Source: Streptomyces sp. ISL-100 (GTDB taxonomy: Bacteria > Actinomycetota > Actinomycetes > Streptomycetales > Streptomycetaceae). Taken from it: a stretch of 64,000 nucleotides of DNA. The first letter of the stretch is position 1. Every line of letters begins with the position of its first letter. Shown here one piece after another: positions 44,413 to 53,544 of the stretch. The stretch spans positions 1 to 64,000 of the forward strand of contig NZ_JAGGOK010000070.1 in the NCBI RefSeq assembly GCF_018614615.1. Direction: 5' to 3'. A program made the translations under genes and the position numbers. The notes under the pieces were generated by a model. The model was not told the origin of the DNA and did not search any database. It saw only the letters and a program-made list of their open reading frames with translations.

Positions 44413-44434
44413 TCTATGCAACGAGTTGCATAGA
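44413..44434. promoter_or_regulatory. PadR-type operator
   Basis: Perfect palindrome TCTATGCAAC, 2 bases, GTTGCATAGA, 11 bases before the PadR ATG. The ATGCAA...TTGCAT core is close to the PadR-family consensus (ATGT/C-rich arms), indicating autorepression. Confidence 0.82.
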
Positions 44435-44445
44435 AAGATCGGGGC

Positions 44446-45024
44446 ATGGCGCTCGAACACGCGATCCTCGTCTCCCTGCTGGAACAGCCGGGCTCCGGCT
44501 ATGAGCTGGCCCGGCGGTTCGAGCGGTCCATCGGTTACTTCTGGAACGCCACGCATCAGCAGATCTACCGCGTGCTCAAGCGCATGGAGAGCGACGGCTG
44601 GATCGACGCCCGCGACGTACCGCAGCAGGCCCGGCCGGACAAGAAGGAGTACTCCGTCGCGGCCCTCGGCCGAGCCGCCCTGTCCCAGTGGCTGCACGAG
44701 CCGATCGAACCCGAGAGCGTCCGGCACGACCTCGCCGTGAAGATCCGCGGCGCGGCCTTCGACGACCCGGCCGCGCTGATCCGCGAGGTCGAGCGGCACC
44801 ACCGGGCGCACACCGACCGGCTCGCGCACTATCTCGCGGGGGAGCGGCGGGACTTCACCGGACCCGAGGCCGCCGCTGGAGTGCCTGATGCCGCTGGAGT
44901 GCCCGATGCCGGGCGGGAGCTTCAGCATGTGGTGCTGCGCGGCGGCATCGCGTACGAACGGATGACGCTCGCCTGGCTCGACGACGTACTCGCCACGCTC
45001 CACCGACTGGGCGCCGAGCGCTGA
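44446..45024 (+). CDS. PadR-family transcriptional regulator
   Basis: 192 residues. The N-terminal winged helix reads ALEHAILVSLLEQPGSGYELARRFERSIGYFW...THQQIYRVLKRMESDGWI, the classic PadR fold, followed by a C-terminal dimerization helix (Vir_act_alpha_C type, EVERHHRAHTDRL). It precedes an acyl-CoA dehydrogenase gene by 51 bases, which it likely controls, and carries a perfect operator palindrome at its own promoter. The linker repeats AAGVPDAAGVPDAG. The effector is unknown. Confidence 0.92.
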   Translation: MALEHAILVSLLEQPGSGYELARRFERSIGYFWNATHQQIYRVLKRMESDGWIDARDVPQQARPDKKEYSVAALGRAALSQWLHEPIEPESVRHDLAVKIRGAAFDDPAALIREVERHHRAHTDRLAHYLAGERRDFTGPEAAAGVPDAAGVPDAGRELQHVVLRGGIAYERMTLAWLDDVLATLHRLGAER

Positions 45025-45075
45025 CGCCCCGCACCCTTCGACCCCTCATCACCTCAACCCGGAAGGCGAACATCC

Positions 45076-46803
45076 ATGGCGGACCCGTTGCTGTTCAACC
45101 CGCGTACCTACGACCCGGCGCACTTCGATCCCGAGACCCGCAGGCTGCTGCGTGCCACCGTCGACTGGTTCGAGGACCGCGGCAAGCGCAAGCTGATGGA
45201 CGACTACCGCTCCCGTGCCTGGCTGGCGGACTTCCTCGCGTTCTCGGCCAGGGAAGGGCTCTTCGCCGCCTTCCTCACCCCCGCCTCCGCCGCCGACGGG
45301 CAGCCGGAGCAGGACAAGCGCTGGGACACCGCGCGGATCGCCGCGCTCAACGAGATCTTCGGCTTCTACGGGCTCGACTACTGGTACGCCTGGCAGGTCA
45401 CTATCCTCGGTCTCGGCCCGGTCTGGCAGAGCGACAACGCCGCCGCTCGAACGCGCGCGGCCGAACTCCTCTCCGAGGGCGAGGTGTTCGCCTTCGGCCT
45501 GTCCGAGAAGGCCCACGGCGCCGACATCTACTCCACCGACATGCTGCTGGAGCCCGACGGTGACGGCGGCTTCCGGGCGAGCGGTTCGAAGTACTACATC
45601 GGCAATGGCAACGCCGCCGCGCTGGTCTCCGTCTTCGGCCGCCGCACCGACGTCGAAGGCCCCGACGGCTACGTCTTCTTCGCCGCCGACAGCCGCCACC
45701 CGGCGTACCACCTCGTGAAGAACGTCGTCGACTCGTCGAAGTACGTCAGCGAGTTCCGCCTCGACGACTACCCCGTCGGTCCCGACGACGTGCTGCACAC
45801 CGGCCGCGCCGCCTTCGACGCCGCCCTCAACACCGTCAACGTCGGCAAGTTCAACCTGTGCACCGCCTCGATCGGCATCTGCGAGCACGCGATGTACGAG
45901 GCCGTCACCCACGCGCACAACCGGATCCTCTACGGCCGCCCCGTCACCGCCTTCCCGCACGTGCGCCGGGAGTTGACCGACGCCTACGTACGCCTCGTCG
46001 GGATGAAGCTGTTCAGCGCCCGGGCCGTCGACTACTTCCGCTCCGCCGGCCCCGACGACCGCCGGTACCTGCTGTTCAACCCCATGACGAAGATGAAGGT
46101 GACCACGGAGGGCGAGAAGGTCATCGACCTCATGTGGGACGTCATCGCCGCCAAGGGCTTCGAGAAGGACACGTACTTCTCACAAGCCGCCGAGGAGATC
46201 CGGGGGTTGCCGAAGCTGGAGGGCACGGTCCACGTCAACCTCGCGCTGATCCTCAAGTTCATGGCCAACCACCTGCTGCGTCCGGCCGAGTACGCGCCCG
46301 TGCCGACCCGGCTCGACGCGGCCGACGACGCGTTCCTCTTCCGTCAGGGACCGGCCCGTGGCCTGGGGTCCGTACGCTTCCACGACTGGCGCCCCGCCTA
46401 CGACGCGTACGCCGATGTGCCCAACGTCGGCCGCTTCCGGGAGCAGGCGGACGCCCTGTGCGAGTTCGTCACCACCGCCGCCCCGGATGAGAAGCAGAGC
46501 CGCGACCTGGACCTTCTGCTCGCCGTCGGCCAGTTGTTCGCGCTGGTGGTTCACGGCCAGCTGATCCTGGAACAGGCGCGCCTGACCGGCCTGGACGAGG
46601 ACGTGCTCGACGAGCTCTTCGCCGTCCTGGTACGGGACTTCTCCTCGTACGCCGTCGACCTGTACGGCAAGGATTCCGCCACCGCGCAGCAGCAGCAGTG
46701 GGCCCTGGGCGCGGTCCGTCGCCCGGTCGTCGACGACGCCCGCGCCGCCCGGGTCTGGGAGCGCGTGGAGGCGCTGTCCGGGGCGTACGAGATGGCGCCG
46801 TAA
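45076..46803 (+). CDS. Acyl-CoA dehydrogenase family protein
   Basis: 575 residues, longer than a standard ACAD (about 380) and like the large actinobacterial group with an extra C-terminal helical region. Core motifs: GLSEKAHGADIYSTDM (substrate/FAD region), YYIGNGNAAALVSVFG, and NTVNVGKFNLCTASIGICEHAMYEAVTHAHNR (the helix around the usual ACAD domain border). The catalytic base cannot be placed with certainty. The ATG follows CCCGGAAGG. Together with the PadR gene it forms a two-gene unit ended by a hairpin. Substrate unknown; fatty or branched acyl-CoA oxidation is the family's usual role. Confidence 0.85.
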   Translation: MADPLLFNPRTYDPAHFDPETRRLLRATVDWFEDRGKRKLMDDYRSRAWLADFLAFSAREGLFAAFLTPASAADGQPEQDKRWDTARIAALNEIFGFYGLDYWYAWQVTILGLGPVWQSDNAAARTRAAELLSEGEVFAFGLSEKAHGADIYSTDMLLEPDGDGGFRASGSKYYIGNGNAAALVSVFGRRTDVEGPDGYVFFAADSRHPAYHLVKNVVDSSKYVSEFRLDDYPVGPDDVLHTGRAAFDAALNTVNVGKFNLCTASIGICEHAMYEAVTHAHNRILYGRPVTAFPHVRRELTDAYVRLVGMKLFSARAVDYFRSAGPDDRRYLLFNPMTKMKVTTEGEKVIDLMWDVIAAKGFEKDTYFSQAAEEIRGLPKLEGTVHVNLALILKFMANHLLRPAEYAPVPTRLDAADDAFLFRQGPARGLGSVRFHDWRPAYDAYADVPNVGRFREQADALCEFVTTAAPDEKQSRDLDLLLAVGQLFALVVHGQLILEQARLTGLDEDVLDELFAVLVRDFSSYAVDLYGKDSATAQQQQWALGAVRRPVVDDARAARVWERVEALSGAYEMAP

Positions 46804-46827
46804 CAGCGCAGCGAGTGAGCGGTGTGC

Positions 46828-46859
46828 CGCCGGCCAGGGCCGATGCGCCCTGGCCGGCG
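46828..46859 (+). terminator. Terminator after the acyl-CoA dehydrogenase gene
   Basis: Arms CGCCGGCCAGGGC and GCCCTGGCCGGCG, 13 bp perfect, 6-base loop, 25 bases after the stop. Confidence 0.8.
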
Positions 46860-47047
46860 TTCCTACCGGGCCCGAGGTGACGATCTCACGCCGCATGGGT
46901 GACGAAGGGTGGTGTTGTCACGGCGGTCGACTCTGGGATGCTCACTAGTGATTCAGGGCGGTATTCCCTGCAAACGCCCACAATTTCAGCCAGGCCGCAG
47001 AGCAACGGATCTGCCTCACGGGCACTGAGCCCTCGATGGAGACTCCC
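46860..47047 (+). promoter_or_regulatory. Promoter region of the SapB-like operon
   Basis: About 190 bases between the upstream terminator and the synthetase gene. It is the only place for the ram/amf promoter, and in characterized loci the RamR/AmfR regulator binds here. I see no unambiguous repeat. GGAG at 47038-47041 serves the GTG start at 47048. Confidence 0.5.
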
Positions 47048-49675
47048 GTGGACATGCGCTACGAGGCCTTCTGCCTCATGGATCCCCACTTTTACGACAC
47101 GCCCACCGGCGCGCAAGGGGAGCGAATCGACTTCGACCGGACGCGATGTCCGGCTCCCGACGGCTGGGTGCGCTCCGAGCGGGGCGACTGGGTGATCTTC
47201 AGTCCCGACGGCGTCGAGCTGCCCGCGCAGGGCTGGAAGATTCACGTGTCCGCGTGCCTCGACAACGCCCGGGACATCCTCAGCGACGTATGGGACTACT
47301 GCGTCCCCCGCCGCGTCGCCTTCAAGTTTCTCCCCAGCGAGGACAACCTCCTCCTCGCCAACGCGAAGTACGCCCCCCGCGGATCCAGCGGCAAGTTCGT
47401 GACGATCTATCCGGCGGACGAGGCCCAGCTCGAGGTGGTCCTCCACGAGCTGGGCACCGTTTTGGCCGGCCGGCCCGGCCCGTACATCCTCAGCGACCTG
47501 CGCTGGGAGTCCGGTCCGCTGTATGTCAGGTACGGCGGGTTCGCCGTCCGGACCTGCGTATCGCCCGAGGGAGAAGTCGTGCCGGCGATCGAGGACGGAT
47601 CCGGCCGGCTCGTGCCCGATGTGCGCGGACCCGCGTTCCGGGTGCCCGAGTGGGTGACGCTGCCCTCCTTCCTCGAACCCCAGGTGGCCGCACGCAACAA
47701 CATGACCGTCGCCGACCTGCCGTACCGCATCGAGAGCGCCCTGCACTTCTCCAACGGCGGTGGCCTCTACACCGGTCAGGACGTACGGACAGGGCAGCGC
47801 GTCGTGCTCAAGGAGGCCCGGCCGTACGCGGGGCTCACCCTGGACGGCGCGGACGCGGTCACCAGGCAACGCCGCGAGCGGGAAGCCCTTGAGCGCTTGC
47901 GCGGGCTCGACTGTGTGCCCGCCCTGCTCGACCACTTCGTACTGGGAGAGCACCACTTCCTGGTCGAGGAGTTCGTCGAGGGGACGACCCTCAACAGCCT
48001 CTTCGTGGACAAGTGCCCCCTCGTACATCCGGAAACCGATGACGACGACACCTCCGCCTACACCGCGTGGGCTCTCGACATGCTCGACAAGGTCGAGCGC
48101 GCCGTCGCCGCTGCGCATGACCGGGGCCTGATCATCGGCGACCTCCACCCCGACAACATGCTCGTCCGCCCCGACGGCCGGCTGGTGCTGATCGACTTCG
48201 AGGGCGCGGTGGACGCGTCCGACCAGCGGACGCAGCGCCTCGCCGCCCCCGGGTTCGTGGCCCCGGAGGGCCTGACCGGAATCGACATCGACCGCTACGC
48301 ACTGGCCTGCCTGCGCATTTCCCTGTTCATGCCGCTCACCGGCCTCCTCGCACTCGACCGGGCAAAGGCACGGCAGCTCGCCGAAGAGGCTGCCCGGGAA
48401 TTCCCGGTTCCCCCCGGATTCTTCGACGACGCGGTACGAGTGATCGCCGGGGAAGGCGCGAGCGCGCCGGCGGACTCCGGCACGCCGCAGCGGCTCGAAC
48501 CGGACCACCAGGGCTGGACGCGCGCCCGCGACTCCATGACCGCCGCCATCCTGGCGGCCGCCACACCGGACCGTGACGACCGGCTCTTCCCGGGCGATCC
48601 CGAGCAGTTCGCCGCCCCGGGCGGGGGCCTGAACCTCGCTCACGGTGCGGCAGGGGTGCTGTACGCGCTGGACGCGGTCGGTGCCGGGCGCAACCCCGGC
48701 CACGAGGAGTGGCTCGTACGGCATGCCCTGAACCCGGAATCCGGAACACGCCTCGGTTTCTACGACGGCCTGCACGGCATCGCGTACGTACTCGACCACT
48801 TCGGCCACCGCGAAGAGGCGATGAAGCTCCTCGACATGTGCCTGGGCGAGCAGTGGCAGCAGCTGGGGCTCGGCCTGGAGGGAGGCCTGGCGGGTATCGG
48901 CCTGAACCTCCAGCACTTCGCCGAGACCACCGGTGACCTCGCCCTGCGTGACGCGGCCTTCTCGGTGGCGGGCATCGTCGCCGACCGGCTGGGACTCTCC
49001 GGCGGAGCGGCGGAGGGCGACGACGAGGACCAGTACACCGGCCTGCTGCGCGGTTCCACGGGGCCCGCCCTGATGTTCCTGCGGCTTTACGAGTACAGCG
49101 GCGACCCGGAATTCCTCGACCTGGCCGGCGCGGCGCTCCGTCAGGACCTTGCCCGCTGCGTCCTGCGTGAGAGCGGGGCCCTGGAAGTCGACGAGGGCTG
49201 GCGGACCTTGCCGTACCTCGGGATCGGCAGCGCGGGCATCGGCCTCGTGCTCGACGACTACCTCGCCCACCGCGAGGACGACCAGTTCCGCGGGGCGAGC
49301 GCCGCGATTCGCACGGCAGCCACGGAGCGGTTCTTCATCCAGGCGGGGCTCTTCCAGGGCATGGCGGGGCTGATCCTCTTCCTCAGCCGACCGCATCCTC
49401 CGGGCACGGCCGCGGAGCGCGACCCCGTGGTCGCCGCACACATACGCCGCCTGTCACGCCACGCGCTCAGCTACCAGGGCCACCTCGCCTTCCCCGGCGA
49501 AATGCTGATGCGGCTCTCCACAGACCTGGCCACCGGCAGCGCGGGCGTCCTGCTCGCCGTCGGCTCGGCCCTGCACAACAGCCCCGTACGGCTGCCGTTC
49601 CTCGCTCCAGCGACCGACGGAACGCGCCGCACGGCACACACTTCCCTGTCCCCACGAGGTCATGAAAGGAGGTGA
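47048..49675 (+). CDS. ramC: Class III lanthipeptide synthetase LanKC (RamC/AmfT)
   Basis: 875 residues in three parts. The N-terminal lyase-like domain begins RYEAFCLMDPHFYDTP, like RamC. A protein-kinase-like domain follows (VVLKEARPYAG lysine, about 250; GDLHPDNMLV catalytic loop; LIDFEGA in place of DFG). The C-terminal LanC-like part (about 545-875) lacks the zinc-binding CHG motif, as in class III. It phosphorylates Ser/Thr of the precursor, eliminates phosphate and forms (labionin/lanthionine) rings. GTG 47048 has GGAG six bases upstream; ATG 47036 overlaps that site. Its last codons contain the ribosome site of the precursor gene. It heads a ramC-S-A-B operon. Confidence 0.93.
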   Translation: MDMRYEAFCLMDPHFYDTPTGAQGERIDFDRTRCPAPDGWVRSERGDWVIFSPDGVELPAQGWKIHVSACLDNARDILSDVWDYCVPRRVAFKFLPSEDNLLLANAKYAPRGSSGKFVTIYPADEAQLEVVLHELGTVLAGRPGPYILSDLRWESGPLYVRYGGFAVRTCVSPEGEVVPAIEDGSGRLVPDVRGPAFRVPEWVTLPSFLEPQVAARNNMTVADLPYRIESALHFSNGGGLYTGQDVRTGQRVVLKEARPYAGLTLDGADAVTRQRREREALERLRGLDCVPALLDHFVLGEHHFLVEEFVEGTTLNSLFVDKCPLVHPETDDDDTSAYTAWALDMLDKVERAVAAAHDRGLIIGDLHPDNMLVRPDGRLVLIDFEGAVDASDQRTQRLAAPGFVAPEGLTGIDIDRYALACLRISLFMPLTGLLALDRAKARQLAEEAAREFPVPPGFFDDAVRVIAGEGASAPADSGTPQRLEPDHQGWTRARDSMTAAILAAATPDRDDRLFPGDPEQFAAPGGGLNLAHGAAGVLYALDAVGAGRNPGHEEWLVRHALNPESGTRLGFYDGLHGIAYVLDHFGHREEAMKLLDMCLGEQWQQLGLGLEGGLAGIGLNLQHFAETTGDLALRDAAFSVAGIVADRLGLSGGAAEGDDEDQYTGLLRGSTGPALMFLRLYEYSGDPEFLDLAGAALRQDLARCVLRESGALEVDEGWRTLPYLGIGSAGIGLVLDDYLAHREDDQFRGASAAIRTAATERFFIQAGLFQGMAGLILFLSRPHPPGTAAERDPVVAAHIRRLSRHALSYQGHLAFPGEMLMRLSTDLATGSAGVLLAVGSALHNSPVRLPFLAPATDGTRRTAHTSLSPRGHERR

Positions 49676-49681
49676 ACCCTG

Positions 49682-49825
49682 ATGACACTTCTGGAACTGC
49701 AGGCCATGGACCCCACCATCGCGACCGGTGGCGGCGGTGGTCGCAAGAGGCACAGCAACCTCAGCGTCACCCTGTGTGCTGGCTCTGCCAGTAGCTACAG
49801 CGTGCTGCTTTGTAGCGGCAAGTAA
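49682..49825 (+). CDS. ramS: SapB-like class III lanthipeptide precursor (RamS/AmfS)
   Basis: 47 residues. The leader starts MTLLELQAMD, containing the LxLQ kinase-recognition motif. A glycine run and basic RKRH follow. The core holds two Ser-x2-Ser-x3-Cys ring motifs: Ser25-Ser28-Cys32 (SNLSVTLC) and Ser37-Ser40-Cys44 (SSYSVLLC), the same double-ring layout as SapB. Ser35 and Ser38 could become dehydroalanine. The ribosome site AAAGGAGGTGA is a full match to the 16S anti-Shine-Dalgarno, at 6 bases, fitting high expression of a structural peptide. SapB-type peptides are surfactants that help aerial hyphae rise. Confidence 0.95.
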   Translation: MTLLELQAMDPTIATGGGGGRKRHSNLSVTLCAGSASSYSVLLCSGK

Positions 49826-49834
49826 CCGTCGGAT

Positions 49835-49859
49835 GCGGGGGCGCCCCGTGCGTCCCCGC
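49835..49859 (+). terminator. Attenuator hairpin between precursor and transporter genes
   Basis: GC-rich stem (GCGGGG with CCCCGC around a 13-base loop that can pair further) 10 bases after the precursor stop. It would allow more precursor mRNA than transporter mRNA, as is usual in lanthipeptide operons. Confidence 0.55.
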
Positions 49860-49957
49860 CCAACCCGTCCACCGGTCTCGCACGGACCCGAGGTATTGAC
49901 CATGGCGCACGTGCGCCGCCTCGGCAACGGGCGCGGCCGGGACGGCTGGGAGGAGCC

Positions 49958-51712
49958 ATGAGCCTCCGCGCGGCGGACCGCCTTCTGCTGGCGTCAGCCA
50001 GACAGGGCGGTGTCTGGGTGGGCGTCACGGTGGTCACATCCTTGCTGCTCACCGGCGCGACCCTGGCGCTGCCGGCCGTCATGGGCCGCACCCTCGACGC
50101 CGTCCTCGGCGACGGGGACGTGGCGCGGTGGCTGGCTGTGAGCGGCGCGTTGATCTTCGTCCTGGTGGTCTGCGATGCCGTGGACGATCTCGTCGGTCAG
50201 GCCGCCGAGGCCAGGTCGACCGCGTGGCTGCGGCATACGCTGCTGGGGCACGTGCTCGCGCTGGGCACGCGCGCCACCCGCAGGTTCACGCCCGGAGACC
50301 TGGTGAGCCGCCTGGTCGGCAACTCCGCCCGGACCGGGAACGTCGCATCGGGTCTGGTATGGGTCGTCATGGGCATCGTCCCGCCGCTCGGAGCGATCAT
50401 CGCCCTGGCGCTCATCGACTACTGGCTGTGCCTCACCTTCCTGGTGGGGATGCCCCTCGTGGTGCTCCTGGTGCGGGCCTTCCTCCGAGACATCTCGGAC
50501 GCCAACGAGGGCTACTTCCGCGTGCAGGGCACCATCGCCGCACGACTCGTCGATGCCCTGGGCGGAATCCGGACGATCACGGCGGCAGGGACCGTCGACC
50601 GTGAGGCGCAGCGTGTGCTCGCGCCCCTTCCCGAGCTGCACCGGCACGGGCTGGGCATGTGGAGGGCGATCGCGCGGATCTCGGCACGCGGAGATCTTGT
50701 CGTCCCCCTGCTGGTCGTAGCCGTCCTGGCAATGGCCGGACTGGGGCTCGCTCAGGGGCGCATCACGGCGGGAGACGTGCTCGCGGCCAGCGAGTACGTC
50801 GTCATGGCGGCCGGTATCGGCGGCGTGATGTCGTCGCTGAACCAGCTGGCCCAAGCCCGCACGACGGCCGGGCGGATCGCCGAGGTGGTCGACGAACCAC
50901 CCGTGGCGTACGGCCACGAGCAACTGCCCGAAGGCTCCGGGCGGCTGGAGTTCCGGCGCGTGACCGTACAGGGAGCGAGCGGACCCGTCCTCAAGGACCT
51001 TGACCTGATCGTCCCCGGCGGCGCCCTGGTCGCCGTCGTGGGGAACTCCGGCGCCGGCAAGTCGCTGCTGGCCGCGCTGGCCGGGCGCCTCGTCGACCCG
51101 GACGAAGGCGACGTACTGCTGGACGGCGTGCCGCTGCCCCGCCTGGCGCGCGACGAGCTCCGGCAGGCTGTGGCGTACGGCTTCGAACGCCCGGTTCTGC
51201 TCGGTGAGACCTTCGCCGACGCGATCGGATTCGGCCCACGGGCCCCTTCGGCGGACGAGCTGTCGGCGCAGGCCGCGGCGGCCCGGGCCGACGTGTTCAT
51301 CCGGCACATGCCGTCCGGCTACGACAGCCGCGTCGCCGACACCCCGATCTCCGGCGGGGAGGCGCAACGCGTCGGGCTGGCGCGTGCGTTCGTCCAGGCC
51401 CGGCGGGTGCTCGTCCTCGACGACGTCGCCGCCAGCCTGGACACCGTGACCGAGCACCACATCAGCCAGGTGCTCACCGGCGCGCTCGCCGACCGTACGC
51501 GCCTCATCGTGACGCACCGGGCCTCCACAGCGGCGCGGGCGGAAGTCGTGGTCTGGCTCGCCGACGGCGGCGTACGCGGGCAGGGGACGCATCGCGAACT
51601 GTGGGCGGATCCCGAGTACCGGGCCGCTTTCCAGCCGGTTTCGGTCAACGGCACGGCCCCTTCGACTCGCACCGGTCCGGTGGTCGGTCTGGGTGGAAGG
51701 AGTGTGCGGTGA
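49958..51712 (+). CDS. ramA: SapB-like peptide ABC exporter, subunit 1 (RamA/AmfB)
   Basis: 584 residues: six membrane helices (about 20-310), then ATPase with Walker A GNSGAGKSLL and signature SGGEAQRVG. The Walker B reads RVLVLDDVAASLD, so the usual catalytic Glu is Asp, and the switch His lies in VTHRAS. One ATP site of the heterodimer is therefore probably weak. There is no C39 peptidase domain, so leader removal needs another protease. GGGAGGAG precedes the ATG. It overlaps the partner gene by 4 bases (GTGA). Confidence 0.9.
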   Translation: MSLRAADRLLLASARQGGVWVGVTVVTSLLLTGATLALPAVMGRTLDAVLGDGDVARWLAVSGALIFVLVVCDAVDDLVGQAAEARSTAWLRHTLLGHVLALGTRATRRFTPGDLVSRLVGNSARTGNVASGLVWVVMGIVPPLGAIIALALIDYWLCLTFLVGMPLVVLLVRAFLRDISDANEGYFRVQGTIAARLVDALGGIRTITAAGTVDREAQRVLAPLPELHRHGLGMWRAIARISARGDLVVPLLVVAVLAMAGLGLAQGRITAGDVLAASEYVVMAAGIGGVMSSLNQLAQARTTAGRIAEVVDEPPVAYGHEQLPEGSGRLEFRRVTVQGASGPVLKDLDLIVPGGALVAVVGNSGAGKSLLAALAGRLVDPDEGDVLLDGVPLPRLARDELRQAVAYGFERPVLLGETFADAIGFGPRAPSADELSAQAAAARADVFIRHMPSGYDSRVADTPISGGEAQRVGLARAFVQARRVLVLDDVAASLDTVTEHHISQVLTGALADRTRLIVTHRASTAARAEVVVWLADGGVRGQGTHRELWADPEYRAAFQPVSVNGTAPSTRTGPVVGLGGRSVR

Positions 51713-53517
51713 ACCGGCGGTCCCTCCAGATCCTGCGCTCGTCGCTGAGCCGTAGGCGCCGGGCGTACTGGCGGCTCGTGGGCTGGTCGCTGGTGCAGGC
51801 CGTACCGGCCTTCCTGTCGGGGTGGATCGTTGCCCGCGCCGTCGACCGCGGCTTTCTCGCGGACCGGCCCGCCACCGGCTTCCTCTGGCTGGGCGTACTG
51901 GCGGTCGCCTACGTCGTCGGAGCGTGGGGAACCCGGCACGCCACGCTGGGGCTCGCGCCGCTCATCGAACCGTTCCGGGACGATCTGGTCACCCTCGTGA
52001 CCACGGGCACGCTGCACCGGTCCGCCCGGCTGGGCGAGCCGGCCGACACCGCCGGGGTGGCACGGCTCACCGAGCACGTGGAGCGGGCCCGCGACGCCTA
52101 CGGCGCGGTCGTCCTGTTCGTCCAGGGTTTCGTGGTCACCGCCGTGGGCGTCCTGATCGGCCTCGCCAGCCTCGATCCCGTGCTGCTTGCGCTCGTCCTG
52201 CCCCCGCTTCTGCTCGGGCTCGCGCTGTTCATCGCGGCGCTACGGGCGATGGCCGCACGGCAGCGCGCGGTCATCCTGGCGGACGAGCGCATCGCCGAGA
52301 TCGCGAGCGCCATGACGGGCGGGCTGCGGGACGTGGTCGCCTGCGGCGCGGAGGAGCGCGTACGAGCGGAGACGGGTGCGCAGGTTGACGCCGCGCGGCG
52401 GGCGACCCTGGCGCTGGCGCGGCTCACCGCGGTGCGGACCGGAGCCCTGGGCATCAGCGCCTGGGTTCCCCTGCTGCTCATCCTGCTGGGAGCGCCGTGG
52501 CTGGTGCGCAACGGTGTGACGACAGGGGCGATCCTGGGCGCGGTGACGTACGTGTCGCAGGGCCTGCAACCGGCCCTGCAGGGCTTTGTCCAGGGGCTCG
52601 GCAGCAGCGGGCTGTGGCTGTTGGTGACTGTGGGCCGAATGGCCGAGGTCGCGGACGTCCCTGACGACACGGAGAACGCCGACGCGCCGCAGCCGGTGGC
52701 CGTTACCGGCCCTCCGGCGGAGCAGGTGTCAGGGCGACCCCGCGGATCCGGACTGGTGGAGGTGCGCGGTCTCACCTTCGGCTACGCACGGTCCGCGGAG
52801 CCGGTGATCCGCGGCCTCGACCTCGTACTGCGCCCGGGTGAGCACCTCGCCGTGGTGGGCCCGAGCGGCGCGGGCAAGTCCACCCTCGCCGCGCTGATCG
52901 CCGGGGTGCTCAAACCGCAGGCCGGGCAGGTGCTCCTCGACGACGTGCCGGTCCGTACCCTGAGCGGCGACGACCTGGCCCGCCACCGCGTGCTGATCCC
53001 GCAGGAGGCGTACGTATTCACCGGCACGCTGGCGGAGAACCTCACCTACCTGGCGCCCGGCGCCGCTCCGGCGGACATGGAGTCGGCGGTCCACGCTGTC
53101 GGCGCGGCACCGCTCGTCGAGCGCCTGGGCGGCTACGACGCTCCTCTGGACTCCCGTGCGCTCTCGGCAGGTGAGCGCCAGCTCATCGCCCTGGCGCGCG
53201 CCCTTCTCCCGTCGCCGCGGCTGACCCTGCTGGACGAGGCCACCTGCCACCTCGATCCGGTCGCCGAGGCGGTCGCCGAGGACGGCTTCACCCGTCGCCC
53301 GGGCACCCTGATCGTCGTCGCCCACCGCATCAGTTCGGCGCTTCGGGCCGACCGGGTCATGGTCATGGACGGTACGCGGGTACGCCTGGGCACGCACGAG
53401 GAGCTGATGGCCGACTCCGCGCTCTACCGGGACCTGGTCGGCCACTGGGGCGCGCCCGATCCGTTCCCTGAAGTGAGGGCCCCCGCACCCGTCGGTCGAA
53501 TGGCATGTACGCGATGA
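51709..53517 (+). CDS. ramB: SapB-like peptide ABC exporter, subunit 2 (RamB/AmfA)
   Basis: 602 residues, same architecture as its neighbour: N-terminal helices (first about residues 20-40, WSLVQAVPAFLSGWIVARAV), ATPase with Walker A GPSGAGKST, Walker B LTLLDEATCHLD with intact Glu and H-loop VAHRI. The signature is LSAGERQLI rather than LSGGQ. With RamA it should form the heterodimer that exports the modified peptide. The GTG start has GGAAGGAG upstream and overlaps the ramA stop. Confidence 0.9.
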   Translation: MNRRSLQILRSSLSRRRRAYWRLVGWSLVQAVPAFLSGWIVARAVDRGFLADRPATGFLWLGVLAVAYVVGAWGTRHATLGLAPLIEPFRDDLVTLVTTGTLHRSARLGEPADTAGVARLTEHVERARDAYGAVVLFVQGFVVTAVGVLIGLASLDPVLLALVLPPLLLGLALFIAALRAMAARQRAVILADERIAEIASAMTGGLRDVVACGAEERVRAETGAQVDAARRATLALARLTAVRTGALGISAWVPLLLILLGAPWLVRNGVTTGAILGAVTYVSQGLQPALQGFVQGLGSSGLWLLVTVGRMAEVADVPDDTENADAPQPVAVTGPPAEQVSGRPRGSGLVEVRGLTFGYARSAEPVIRGLDLVLRPGEHLAVVGPSGAGKSTLAALIAGVLKPQAGQVLLDDVPVRTLSGDDLARHRVLIPQEAYVFTGTLAENLTYLAPGAAPADMESAVHAVGAAPLVERLGGYDAPLDSRALSAGERQLIALARALLPSPRLTLLDEATCHLDPVAEAVAEDGFTRRPGTLIVVAHRISSALRADRVMVMDGTRVRLGTHEELMADSALYRDLVGHWGAPDPFPEVRAPAPVGRMACTR

Positions 53518-53544
53518 TCGTGTTCCGTGTTCCGTGCTCCGGCG

